Assembly: GCA_027080405.1 (NCBI GenBank)
Contig: JALWSL010000657.1
Location: 1 to 12,505 of the forward strand
Reading direction: 5' to 3'
Origin: Planctomycetaceae bacterium
GTDB lineage: Bacteria > Planctomycetota > Planctomycetia > Planctomycetales > Planctomycetaceae
Length of the DNA: 12,505 nt
The position numbers and the translations under genes were made by a program. Below the pieces are notes generated by a model. It had not been told where the DNA came from. It was given only the letters and a program-made list of their open reading frames with translations, and searched no databases. Each line of letters opens with the position of its first letter. Positions within the stretch are counted from its first letter, which is position 1. This document shows positions 6,697-12,505 of this stretch, piece by piece.

Positions 6697-6699
6697 GGA

Positions 6700-7536
6700 T
6701 CAAACGGTGCTTGATTTGCGTCCTGTATCGTGTCGTGGCGTGGGGAGGTATTCGACAGTCGGAACCTGTTTGACCGGCTGCGGATACATTGTCATCAATT
6801 TCATGAAATCATCTGGCATCTGGTCGCTCACGCAGAGACCGAACTCCTTGGCATCTTCGTATGTAATGGCATGGTCGTGAGTCCAGCGCCCTTCGGAAAG
6901 CATGGTTGCCAACTCCTCCGCCTTTTCAGGGTGGCATTTATCCATGAGCAGTTCACCGGCCGTTTTGTTGACCTGTTTAATGGCCTTGCCGGCCTGGTCT
7001 GCAAGAATAAGTGTTTGATCGTCGATTTTATCAATGTTTTTCTGTTCGAGCACTTTCAGGATGGAAGCAGCCGGGTATTGACCAAGCTGTGGATCGACCG
7101 GTCCGAGTACCGCATGGGGAGACATGACAATTTCGTCGGCAGCCAACGCAATCAGCGTTCCTCCCGACATCGCATAGTGAGGGACAAACACGGTGACTTT
7201 TCCGGGATGTTTGTGGATGGCTCTTGCAATTTGAGTGGCGGCCAGCACCAATCCCCCCGGAGTGTGGAGCACCAAATCGATCGGTACATCGGAATCTGTC
7301 ATGCCGATGGCCCGCATGATTTCTTCGCTATCGTTGATGTCGATGTACTTCATCAGTGGGAAGCCGAGCAGACTCATCGTTTCCTGTCGATGGGCCAGCA
7401 GGATCAGACGCGACCCCCGTGAGTTTTCGATTTTCGCTATCATTCTGGCGCGAGCCGCTTCCATCAGACGACGCGAGAGAACCGGTTGCAGCATCATTAT
7501 CATAAAAAATAACCAAAAGAGGCTATTGGAATCCAT
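6700..7536 (-). CDS. SDH-family ClpP-fold serine protease, membrane-anchored
   Basis: A 278-residue protein of the SDH (serine dehydrogenase proteinase) family, related to ClpP and SppA. Numbering from the chosen ATG, residues of about 5-20 (SLFWLFFMIMMLQPVL) form a transmembrane or signal-anchor helix. The ClpP/crotonase fold follows: PIDLVLHTPGG (oxyanion region, 85-95), then YAMSGGT (121-127) with the expected nucleophile Ser124, then GPVDPQLGQYPA (145-156). The family is thought to degrade proteins near the membrane; some members were linked to L-serine dehydratase. The ATG at 7536 has AAGGG upstream at normal distance; a GTG at 7545 is in frame but sits directly on that ribosome binding site. 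It is last in the presumed operon, 94 bp after the rhomboid gene, which suggests a shared role in membrane proteolysis. Confidence 0.88.
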   Translation of the reverse strand: MDSNSLFWLFFMIMMLQPVLSRRLMEAARARMIAKIENSRGSRLILLAHRQETMSLLGFPLMKYIDINDSEEIMRAIGMTDSDVPIDLVLHTPGGLVLAATQIARAIHKHPGKVTVFVPHYAMSGGTLIALAADEIVMSPHAVLGPVDPQLGQYPAASILKVLEQKNIDKIDDQTLILADQAGKAIKQVNKTAGELLMDKCHPEKAEELATMLSEGRWTHDHAITYEDAKEFGLCVSDQMPDDFMKLMTMYPQPVKQVPTVEYLPTPRHDTGRKSSTV

Positions 7537-7630
7537 CAGCTTCACCCTTTTATTTAATGTATCAAATTCACTTAATGACCTGGAATCATACCTGTCAGAC
7601 GGAGTTGCCCTTGCAATCCGGCCGTGTCAG

Positions 7631-8371
7631 TCACCTGGCCCAACCATGTTCGTAGGTTCCTTCGTCTCGATAAGGTCCGCGGCGTTCGCCGATTGGCCTG
7701 AGGAACAGACCGTAAATCAATGCTCCGGTGGTGAATCCTCCCACATGAGCCCAGAAGGCAATTCCGCCTGCCTCCTGCATCGAACTGGAAAGCAAGGTGG
7801 CATAGCCACTGATCAGTTGGAGCAGAAACCAGTACCCCAGATAAAAGAACGCCAGAAAGTCGAACAGCAGTGGAAAAATGAAAATGGGAATCATGACGAT
7901 GACCCGCGAAGTCGGGAAGAGCATCAGATAGGCAGCCATGACCCCTGCGATCGCACCGGATGCACCAATTGCAGGCATTGTCGCTCCCCAATTGACAAGT
8001 GTGTGGACAATGCCCGAACTGACCCCGCAAAGCAGATAGAACGCGAGATAACGAAACGGTCCCATCCGGTCTTCCACATGTTGACCAAACACCCACAATG
8101 TCCACATATTGCCGATAATATGTGCCCAACCTCCATGCAAAAACATGCTTGTCAGGAAGGGCCAGTAGTTCTCGGCAGGAATACCAAGATTCATTGCCCA
8201 TTGCGGATTGGTAAATCGCGCGGGGACAACACCGAAGTGCATCATGAAGGCTTTCAAGGCATCGGGGGATAATTGTAGCTCAAACAGGAAGAACAGCGCG
8301 TTGATCCCGATGATTACCCAGGTAACGATCGGAGGATGACGGCTGACTACTGTTGTTTGCAGAGGAAACAT
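7631..8371 (-). CDS. Rhomboid-family intramembrane serine protease
   Basis: A 246-residue rhomboid protease, which cleaves transmembrane substrates inside the membrane. Visible family features are a first helix at about 15-31 (VTWVIIGINALFFLFEL), FLHGGWAHIIGNMW (77-90) with His84 and Asn88 of the oxyanion site, the catalytic GASG (136-139) with Ser138, and FWAHVGGF (206-213) with catalytic His209. About six membrane segments are expected, with a hydrophobic insertion between the GASG and His helices (156-195). Serine, histidine and the GxSG motif are all present, so it should be active. The tail after 226 is charged and cytoplasmic. The ATG at 8371 lacks a clear ribosome binding site. It starts 33 bp after the maf stop, suggesting co-transcription. 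The substrate is unknown. Confidence 0.95.
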   Translation of the reverse strand: MFPLQTTVVSRHPPIVTWVIIGINALFFLFELQLSPDALKAFMMHFGVVPARFTNPQWAMNLGIPAENYWPFLTSMFLHGGWAHIIGNMWTLWVFGQHVEDRMGPFRYLAFYLLCGVSSGIVHTLVNWGATMPAIGASGAIAGVMAAYLMLFPTSRVIVMIPIFIFPLLFDFLAFFYLGYWFLLQLISGYATLLSSSMQEAGGIAFWAHVGGFTTGALIYGLFLRPIGERRGPYRDEGTYEHGWAR

Positions 8372-8404
8372 ATCGCAGGACGATTCTGTTAAATGGTTCG
8401 GAAT

Positions 8405-9028
8405 TCAGGGAATAACGACACCCAGCGAACGCAGGACGGTAACCAGACGGATCAGCGGTAGTCCCAGTATTGCAGTGTGGTCTTCTGTGTCAACCTTTTC
8501 AAATATTGTAATTCCGGCGGCTTCCCAGCGGTAGCCACCTGCACAATCAAATGCCTGGTCACGATCAACGTACCGGGCAATTTCTGCGTCTGTCAGAGTG
8601 CGCATCGTCACAAGAGTCCTGTTCGTGAATGCGTAGCTCGCCCCCTGATGGACAAGGCAGACCGCGGTGACGAGTTGATGCGTCTTGCCGTTAAGCTGTT
8701 TTAACAGATGGATATTATTTTCGCGAGTCGCCGGTTTCCCCAATGGTTTTCCATCGAACTCGACAATTTGGTCGCTGCCGATGACAATCGAATCTGGATG
8801 GGACTTCGCCACGCTTTCAGCTTTCAGTCTGGCCAGGATTTCCGCTACATGAGTTGGTTTCAGCAATGGATCATTCTGAATCGTCGATTCATCGATCTCG
8901 GGCGGAATGGCTCGACACTCCAGGCCGATCTGTTGCAGCAGGCGTTGGCGGTAAGGCGAAGAACTGGCGAGAATAATTTCTGGCGACGGAGAATCTTTTT
9001 CTTTCTCGGACATTTCTCTATCGGACAT
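8405..9028 (-). CDS. maf: Maf-family nucleotide pyrophosphatase, YceF type
   Basis: A 207-residue Maf/HAM1-fold enzyme that hydrolyses non-canonical nucleoside triphosphates to monophosphates. The N-terminal family motif is [11 protein letters not shown] (21-31); DES (46-48) and GSDQ (84-87), with catalytic Asp86, follow. SDQ rather than the TVV/DT form, together with [11 protein letters not shown] (162-172) and ILGLPLI (187-193), resembles E. coli YceF, which acts on 7-methyl-GTP; that specificity is inferred. The N-terminal 15 residues are hydrophilic and not part of the fold, so the in-frame ATG at 9013 is an alternative start. The 5' end overlaps the 3' end of the sigma-54 activator gene by 11 bp, which implies translational coupling. 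Confidence 0.93.
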   Translation of the reverse strand: MSDREMSEKEKDSPSPEIILASSSPYRQRLLQQIGLECRAIPPEIDESTIQNDPLLKPTHVAEILARLKAESVAKSHPDSIVIGSDQIVEFDGKPLGKPATRENNIHLLKQLNGKTHQLVTAVCLVHQGASYAFTNRTLVTMRTLTDAEIARYVDRDQAFDCAGGYRWEAAGITIFEKVDTEDHTAILGLPLIRLVTVLRSLGVVIP

Positions 9029-10070
9029 CTTCGCTCAATCCGTATTCCTCGATTTTTTTATGAAGGGTGTTTCGGTTAATGCCCAAGCGTGTTGCTGTTT
9101 TTGTTTGAACACCCTGACAGTTTTTCAATGTTTGCAAAATCAGCTGCTTTTCAACGAGTGAGACAATTTTCTGATAGAGGTCTTTGTCCTCGCTGGAGCT
9201 TTGCATCATGCCCATTGTGACAAGTTCTTCACAAATGGAGCTGAGATCTTTCTCTGTTTTCATCCCGAGCCGAACGGGTGCCAGTCCTCGGACATGAGGG
9301 GGAAGCAAATCGGGTGTAAATTGGCCGGTGGTAGATATCACAACAGCCCGTTCGACATAGTTCTCCAGTTCACGAACGTTGCCGGGCCACGAATATGTCT
9401 TGAGGAATTGCCTGGTTTGTTCAGGAACGGTTAGTGGTTCGCAGTCGTTTTCCTTCGCATATTTGGCGATAAAAAATTCGAGCAGTGCATCGAGATCGTC
9501 AATACGCTCTCGAAGGGGAGGCAGATAAATCGGTAACACATTCAAACGATAGTACAGATCCTCCCGAAAACGTCCTTTCTCAACTTCATCGAGAAGTTCC
9601 CGGTTCGACGCCGCCAGAATCCGGGTATCGACAGAAATTGTTTTCGTATCGCCAACACGTTCGAATTCATGCTCCTGGAGAACTCGCAGCAGTTTTACCT
9701 GGAGCGGAAAACTCATGGAATTGATTTCATCCAGAAAAATTGTTCCGCCATGAGCCGCCTCGAAGCGACCGGTTCTGTTATCAACGGCAGAGGTAAACGC
9801 TCCCTTGACGTGGCCAAACAGTTCACTCTCCAAGAGGGATTCACTTAATGCGCCACAGTTGACCCGGACATAAGGGCCGCTGCCTCGCGGGGAAAGCTCG
9901 TGAACCGCCCGGGCAATCAGTTCTTTGCCCGTTCCCGTTTCGCCCATCAAAAGGACAGTCGCAGAACTGCGTGCTGAAAGCCGTGTCGTACGATAAACCT
10001 CCTGCATCGCTGGGCTGTCACCGATAACGCCCCGGAGTGTGTCACTGTTTTCGACAGAGAGTTTCGTCAT
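9018..10070 (-). CDS. Sigma-54-dependent transcriptional activator without receiver domain
   Basis: A 350-residue bacterial enhancer-binding protein that uses ATP hydrolysis to open sigma-54 promoters. The AAA+ domain starts almost at once ([12 protein letters not shown], 15-26). It has Walker A GETGTGKE (43-50), the sigma-54 contact loop GAFTSA (90-95; consensus GAFTGA), Walker B IFLDE (111-115), a sensor I region ILAASNR (151-157), arginine-finger region [10 protein letters not shown] (168-177) and WPGNVREL (228-235). A Fis-type helix-turn-helix is at about 309-345. No receiver, GAF or PAS domain precedes it, as in PspF, so control must come from another protein or from expression. GAFTSA is unusual but keeps the essential Thr93. 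It is the first gene of the presumed operon; the ATG at 10070 has a weak AGAAG upstream. Confidence 0.94.
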   Translation of the reverse strand: MTKLSVENSDTLRGVIGDSPAMQEVYRTTRLSARSSATVLLMGETGTGKELIARAVHELSPRGSGPYVRVNCGALSESLLESELFGHVKGAFTSAVDNRTGRFEAAHGGTIFLDEINSMSFPLQVKLLRVLQEHEFERVGDTKTISVDTRILAASNRELLDEVEKGRFREDLYYRLNVLPIYLPPLRERIDDLDALLEFFIAKYAKENDCEPLTVPEQTRQFLKTYSWPGNVRELENYVERAVVISTTGQFTPDLLPPHVRGLAPVRLGMKTEKDLSSICEELVTMGMMQSSSEDKDLYQKIVSLVEKQLILQTLKNCQGVQTKTATRLGINRNTLHKKIEEYGLSEDVR

Positions 10071-10230
10071 GAATCACTTCTGCATAATTAACAAATGGAA
10101 TGTGCTGATAATCTACAAAGCGTATGGATACCATTCTGAGGCTCAATTCTCCGGAGCAATCCGGGATTGGCTGGATTGGTTCTCTCTGGCTTCCTGATTT
10201 TGCTGTCAAATATTATCACTCTACTTGATT

Positions 10231-10247
10231 TGCCTGTATTGTAGGCG
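10231..10247 (+). repeat. 17-nt inverted-repeat element, diverged copy 1
   Basis: TGCCTGTATTGTAGGCG matches copy 3 at 14 of 17 positions and keeps the GCCT/AGGC arms. It begins 93 bp before copy 2, which is three times the 31-bp spacing between copies 2 and 3. It overlaps a weak -35 on the plus strand. Confidence 0.45.
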
Positions 10248-10323
10248 GCAACGTTTTCGTTTTATAGTCATTATCAGATATTGATTTCAAAAGTTACGAA
10301 GAAAATATGGTGCAGTTATTTCA

Positions 10324-10340
10324 TGCCTGCTGTGTAGGCA
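10324..10340 (+). repeat. 17-nt inverted-repeat element, copy 2
   Basis: TGCCTGCTGTGTAGGCA has inverted arms TGCCT and AGGCA around 7 nt. It differs from copy 3 at a single base, and their starts are 31 bp apart, about three helical turns. An additional inverted repeat GGCAC-CA-GTGCC lies between the two. Confidence 0.7.
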
Positions 10341-10354
10341 CTTGCTGGCACCAG

Positions 10355-10371
10355 TGCCTGTTGTGTAGGCA
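10355..10371 (+). repeat. 17-nt inverted-repeat element, copy 3
   Basis: TGCCTGTTGTGTAGGCA differs from copy 2 at one position. The paired copies on the same DNA face suggest cooperative protein binding or a tandem RNA hairpin; which one cannot be told from sequence. Confidence 0.7.
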
Positions 10372-10640
10372 TGGTGCTGTGTGTGGTTCGTTGTGATGTA
10401 CTGACACTGCGAACAAAAGGTAGCCCCAGCACGTATGGTCTGTTCTGACCGACGTAGCCATAATGAGATTTTCAAAAGTTTTCGCACCGTTCGTAAACTT
10501 TAACCGTTAGTAGTACGGGAAGGCTTGTTTTTCATTTTGAGGTTCAGTGCGAGGCATCACGGTCAGATAATCGGCTTGTCTACCGTTGGGGTGGTCTGTT
10601 TTGATATTGGGCAGATTTATCCGGACTAACTGGAGATAAA

Positions 10641-10829
10641 ATGGCGCACTTTGGCTGGATTTATTCTCTTCATTGTTTTTTATGGCTTCGGGGAATACGA
10701 TTCTTCGTTGAAATATTACCTTCGGGCCTTGGGAGTGGAGATGTTGGCTTAAAGCGATATGTTTTTAACGCGATATGCTTGGTGCAATACGTCGCCTTCC
10801 GTTTCAAGGGTTCGAGAGGCATGGAATAA
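10641..10829 (+). CDS. Doubtful small ORF, 62 residues
   Basis: The ATG at 10641 has a good ribosome binding site (GGAG at 10632-10635, 5 nt spacing) and opens a 62-codon frame. The product is rich in Cys, Trp and Phe and resembles nothing I recognise. An overlapping frame shifted by one base (10630-10752, no ATG) reads more like protein, with FILFIVFYGFGEYDSSLK. The region may hold a decayed or frameshifted gene, or no gene at all. I give it low weight. Confidence 0.18.
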   Translation: MAHFGWIYSLHCFLWLRGIRFFVEILPSGLGSGDVGLKRYVFNAICLVQYVAFRFKGSRGME

Positions 10830-10850
10830 CTGTTCGAATCAAGGAATTTG

Positions 10851-12194
10851 ATGATGAGATTTTGTCTGCCCGCTTTTCGGCTGTTTGCTTGCTGTTTTAT
10901 TGTCATTACTTATGTGAGATTGCCGTTACAGGCGCAGGAGAGTTGGCCACAGTTTCGCGGTCCCTTGGGTAATGGCCATGCGCCCGATGCGAAAATTCCT
11001 CTCACCTGGTCTGAAAGTGAGCATGTTACCTGGAAGGTTCCGGTTTTGGGAGAAGGGTATTCGTCTCCCGTCATCTATGGTAATCAACTTTGGTTGACTA
11101 CCGCGATAGTCGAGAAGTTGTCCGAACAGGAACAGGAAGCCAGGCTTGAAAAGGTGGAGTTCTCAACGAGAGGTCTGCAGGTGTCCGGCGCGTTGACCTT
11201 GAAAGCAATCGCTTTTGATATTCATTCCGGTAAGCAGCTGTTTGAAGTCGATCTGTTTCACTATGATGAAACCAGTCCGAAACATGTCACCAACAGTTAT
11301 GCTTCCCCAACGCCTGTTATTGAGAAGGGGCGAGTCTATTGTCACTTTGGGGAGTACGGCATTTGTTGTGTCGAGACGACCACTGGGAAGGTTTTGTGGC
11401 GGAATCAGGAACTGAAAATCAACCATCAAAATGGCCCCGGTGCCTCACCAGTGATGTGGAATGATCTGATTATTGTCCATTATGACGGAATTGATCATCA
11501 ATTTATCGCCGCTTTCAACAAGTCCGATGGGAAAATTGCCTGGAAAACCGTTCGCACCGGCAAGACAGCAGATCTTCCTCCTTATAAAAAAGCATACTGT
11601 ACGCCCACGATTACAGAAGTGAAGGGGAAACCTCTTCTGATTTCGCCCGCTGCTGATTGGGTATACGGTTACGACCCGGAAACGGGGAAAGAACTTTGGA
11701 AGGTTTCCTATGGCAAGCTCGGCTTTTCAACGGTATCCAAACCGGTGATCGGTAATGGCATGGTCTATATCTGCACCGGTTTTATACGATCCCGCCTTGT
11801 TGCCTTGAAATTCGAGGAAACGGGGCAACCGAATGATTCGGATATCGCTTGGCACTCCGATAGACAGGTGCCTCAAAAGCCGTCACTGCTTCTGCTGGGC
11901 AAGGAGCTTTATTTCGTCAATGATAAAGGGATAGGTATGTGCCTGGATGCGGTTACGGGCGAACAAATCTGGCAGGAGCGTTTTGAAGGGAAGTATTCCG
12001 CTTCGCCAATTTATGCTTCCGGTCACATTTACTTTTTTAATGAGCAGGGAAAGACAACCGTTATCAAGCCGGGAAAGGAATTCAAGGTTGTCGCGGAAAA
12101 CCATCTCGATTCCGGAATGAAGGCGTCCGCTGCTGTGGTTGAAAACGCCCTTTTTCTGAGGACAACAAGCCACCTGTACCGTATTGAAGATTGA
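10851..12194 (+). CDS. Secreted PQQ-binding-like beta-propeller repeat protein
   Basis: A 447-residue exported beta-propeller of the PQQ/BamB-like repeat type, abundant in planctomycetes. The signal peptide covers residues 1-28 (core LFACCFIVIT, probable cleavage after LQA). WPQFRGP (32-38) is the usual opening motif of the family in these bacteria. Blade motifs with TGK/DGK turns and a following tryptophan occur at 123-132 (DIHSGKQLFE), 175-184 (ETTTGKVLWR), 224-232 (KSDGKIAWK), 275-284 (DPETGKELWK) and 366-375 (DAVTGEQIWQ). No separate catalytic domain is present, so it is more likely a scaffold or binding protein than a quinoprotein dehydrogenase. AAGGAA (10841-10846) serves ATG 10851 or the adjacent ATG 10854; both are plausible. 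It is convergent with the beta-helix gene. Confidence 0.93.
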   Translation: MMRFCLPAFRLFACCFIVITYVRLPLQAQESWPQFRGPLGNGHAPDAKIPLTWSESEHVTWKVPVLGEGYSSPVIYGNQLWLTTAIVEKLSEQEQEARLEKVEFSTRGLQVSGALTLKAIAFDIHSGKQLFEVDLFHYDETSPKHVTNSYASPTPVIEKGRVYCHFGEYGICCVETTTGKVLWRNQELKINHQNGPGASPVMWNDLIIVHYDGIDHQFIAAFNKSDGKIAWKTVRTGKTADLPPYKKAYCTPTITEVKGKPLLISPAADWVYGYDPETGKELWKVSYGKLGFSTVSKPVIGNGMVYICTGFIRSRLVALKFEETGQPNDSDIAWHSDRQVPQKPSLLLLGKELYFVNDKGIGMCLDAVTGEQIWQERFEGKYSASPIYASGHIYFFNEQGKTTVIKPGKEFKVVAENHLDSGMKASAAVVENALFLRTTSHLYRIED

Positions 12195-12253
12195 TTGCTG
12201 CCCATAAATTGCCTTAAATCGGTTCGCATCAAAAAAACGGCGGCTATCGATCT

Positions 12254-12272
12254 GCATCGCCCGGTTCGATGC
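12254..12272 (-). terminator. Possible hairpin between convergent genes
   Basis: GCATCG (12254-12259) and CGATGC (12267-12272) form a 6-bp stem with a 7-nt loop, 7 bp beyond the stop of the minus-strand gene. A run of seven T on the minus strand (12231-12237) follows only after 16 nt, so the terminator is imperfect. Confidence 0.3.
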
Positions 12273-12278
12273 GTGTGT

Positions 12279-12505
12279 CTATTTCTTCTGCAAACCGATT
12301 TTTTCAAACGGGATGGGCTTGAATTGGGGAAGCAGTTTGTAGATCGCTGATTTTTTTTGCAGACGGAAGTCGCCCCGTTTTCCATCGACAAATCCGGCCT
12401 GTGGGCCTGTAACCTGAATGTTGTTTTCATTGACAATGTACGGCTTGGCTGCCCCGTGGATCGCATCAGGTTTGCAATTGACTCCCACGTTATTTCTCAG
12501 AATAG
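12279..12505 (-). CDS. C-terminal end of a probable parallel beta-helix protein (partial)
   Basis: An open frame on the minus strand runs from the right edge to a stop at 12279, giving about 75 residues. An in-frame GTG at 12488 exists, but the frame stays open to the edge, so this is most likely the tail of a longer gene. The sequence VNENNIQVTGPQAGFVD followed by RGDFRLQKKSAIYKLL and ending FKPIPFEKIGLQ resembles the closing segment of planctomycete right-handed parallel beta-helix (pectate-lyase-like) proteins, in which a line on the remaining structural residues precedes FKPIPFDKIG-like ends. That resemblance is from memory; catalytic parts are outside the window. Confidence 0.65.
   Translation of the reverse strand, partial: ILRNNVGVNCKPDAIHGAAKPYIVNENNIQVTGPQAGFVDGKRGDFRLQKKSAIYKLLPQFKPIPFEKIGLQKK

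Larger units (their letters stand above)
6399..6699. other. Non-coding gap with three hairpins
   Basis: This 301-bp interval separates the SDH-type protease gene (upstream on the minus strand) from the deacetylase gene. I see no gene in it. It holds three clean inverted repeats: 6668-6696 just after the protease stop, GTTTCAT-N7-ATGAAAC (6520-6540), and AGTGTC-N9-GACACT (6434-6454) about 36-56 bp upstream of the deacetylase start. A short direct repeat GCAACAG occurs at 6541-6547 and 6555-6561. No confident sigma-70 promoter was found for the deacetylase. Confidence 0.5.
10071..10850. other. 780-bp intergenic region with short repeats
   Basis: This is the longest non-coding stretch, between the divergent sigma-54 activator and beta-propeller genes. 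It contains three copies of a 17-nt inverted-repeat element (10231-10371), the 11-mer TTTCAAAAGTT twice (10285-10295, 10470-10480), an inverted repeat AAAGTTT-N13-AAACTTT (10475-10501), and an 11-bp near-identical direct repeat ending GCGATATG (10751-10761, 10767-10777). Two short overlapping reading frames at 10504-10752 are discussed as findings. No tRNA and no recognisable ncRNA or riboswitch was seen. A weak sigma-70-like pair TTGTAG-N18-TATAGT lies at 10239-10268 on the plus strand. Confidence 0.5.

Noticed and set aside
6730..7422. Open plus-strand frame of 230 codons
   Set aside because: Entirely antisense to the SDH-type protease gene, whose motifs fix the coding strand.
7572..8201. 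Minus-strand frame of 209 codons
   Set aside because: It lies in another frame within the rhomboid gene and yields an Arg/Cys/Ser-rich product without membrane segments.
7235..8272. Open plus-strand frame of 345 codons
   Set aside because: It is antisense to the SDH-type protease and rhomboid genes, both of which have clear catalytic motifs. Its product has low-complexity polar composition and no recognisable domain.
10324..10371. CRISPR-like repeats
   Set aside because: Only two close copies, a 14-bp spacer and no cas genes; the unit is itself an inverted repeat, more like an operator or hairpin.
10287..10487. Minus-strand frame of 66 codons
   Set aside because: It reads through the 17-nt repeats and gives a Thr/His/Cys-rich product with no family signal; it is best explained as chance.

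Overview
The window looks like the chromosome of a planctomycete, probably of the Planctomycetaceae. This is inferred from gene content: a secreted PQQ-type beta-propeller protein opening with WPQFRGP, a secreted HEAT-repeat/sialidase protein, an SDH-type ClpP-fold protease, a sigma-54 activator, a parallel beta-helix tail, moderate GC and short intergenic regions. No rRNA, tRNA, insertion sequence, CRISPR array or phage gene was seen.

Layout. (1) 25-2284: a protoglobin (minus) divergent from a class III hybrid cluster protein, hcp (plus). The roughly 300 bp between them hold a good sigma-70 promoter for hcp and TGAAAAATG repeats upstream of it. Together they look like a nitric oxide/nitrosative stress pair. 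A strong hairpin at 2315-2350 closes hcp against the convergent next gene. (2) 2463-4427: an exported protein with N-terminal HEAT repeats and a C-terminal Asp-box sialidase-like propeller (minus). (3) 4670-5377: an ImmA/IrrE-type metallopeptidase (plus) with a near-consensus promoter, a HEIGE zinc motif in place of HExxH, and a cysteine-rich tail. A 17-bp palindrome lies between genes 2 and 3. (4) 5508-6398: a secreted NodB-fold polysaccharide deacetylase (minus), preceded by a 300-bp gap with three hairpins.

(5) 6700-10070: four genes on the minus strand that probably form one transcription unit. In order of transcription they are a receiver-less sigma-54 activator with a GAFTSA loop, an overlapping Maf/YceF nucleotide pyrophosphatase, a rhomboid intramembrane protease, and a membrane-anchored SDH-family ClpP-fold protease. 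A regulator and house-cleaning enzyme are thus paired with two membrane-associated proteases. (6) 10071-10850: a 780-bp non-coding region with three copies of a 17-nt inverted-repeat element at spacings of 93 and 31 bp, other short repeats, and an unexplained interrupted reading frame. (7) 10851-12194: the secreted PQQ-like beta-propeller protein (plus), convergent with (8) the C-terminal end of a probable parallel beta-helix protein that runs off the right edge (12279-12505, minus).

No single cassette is an obvious new system. The most interesting points are the regulator/Maf/rhomboid/SDH protease unit, the protoglobin-hcp pair with its repeat-rich control region, the HExxE ImmA-like protein, and the 17-nt inverted-repeat elements. 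Several starts were moved inward from the longest open frame because of ribosome binding sites or promoters.
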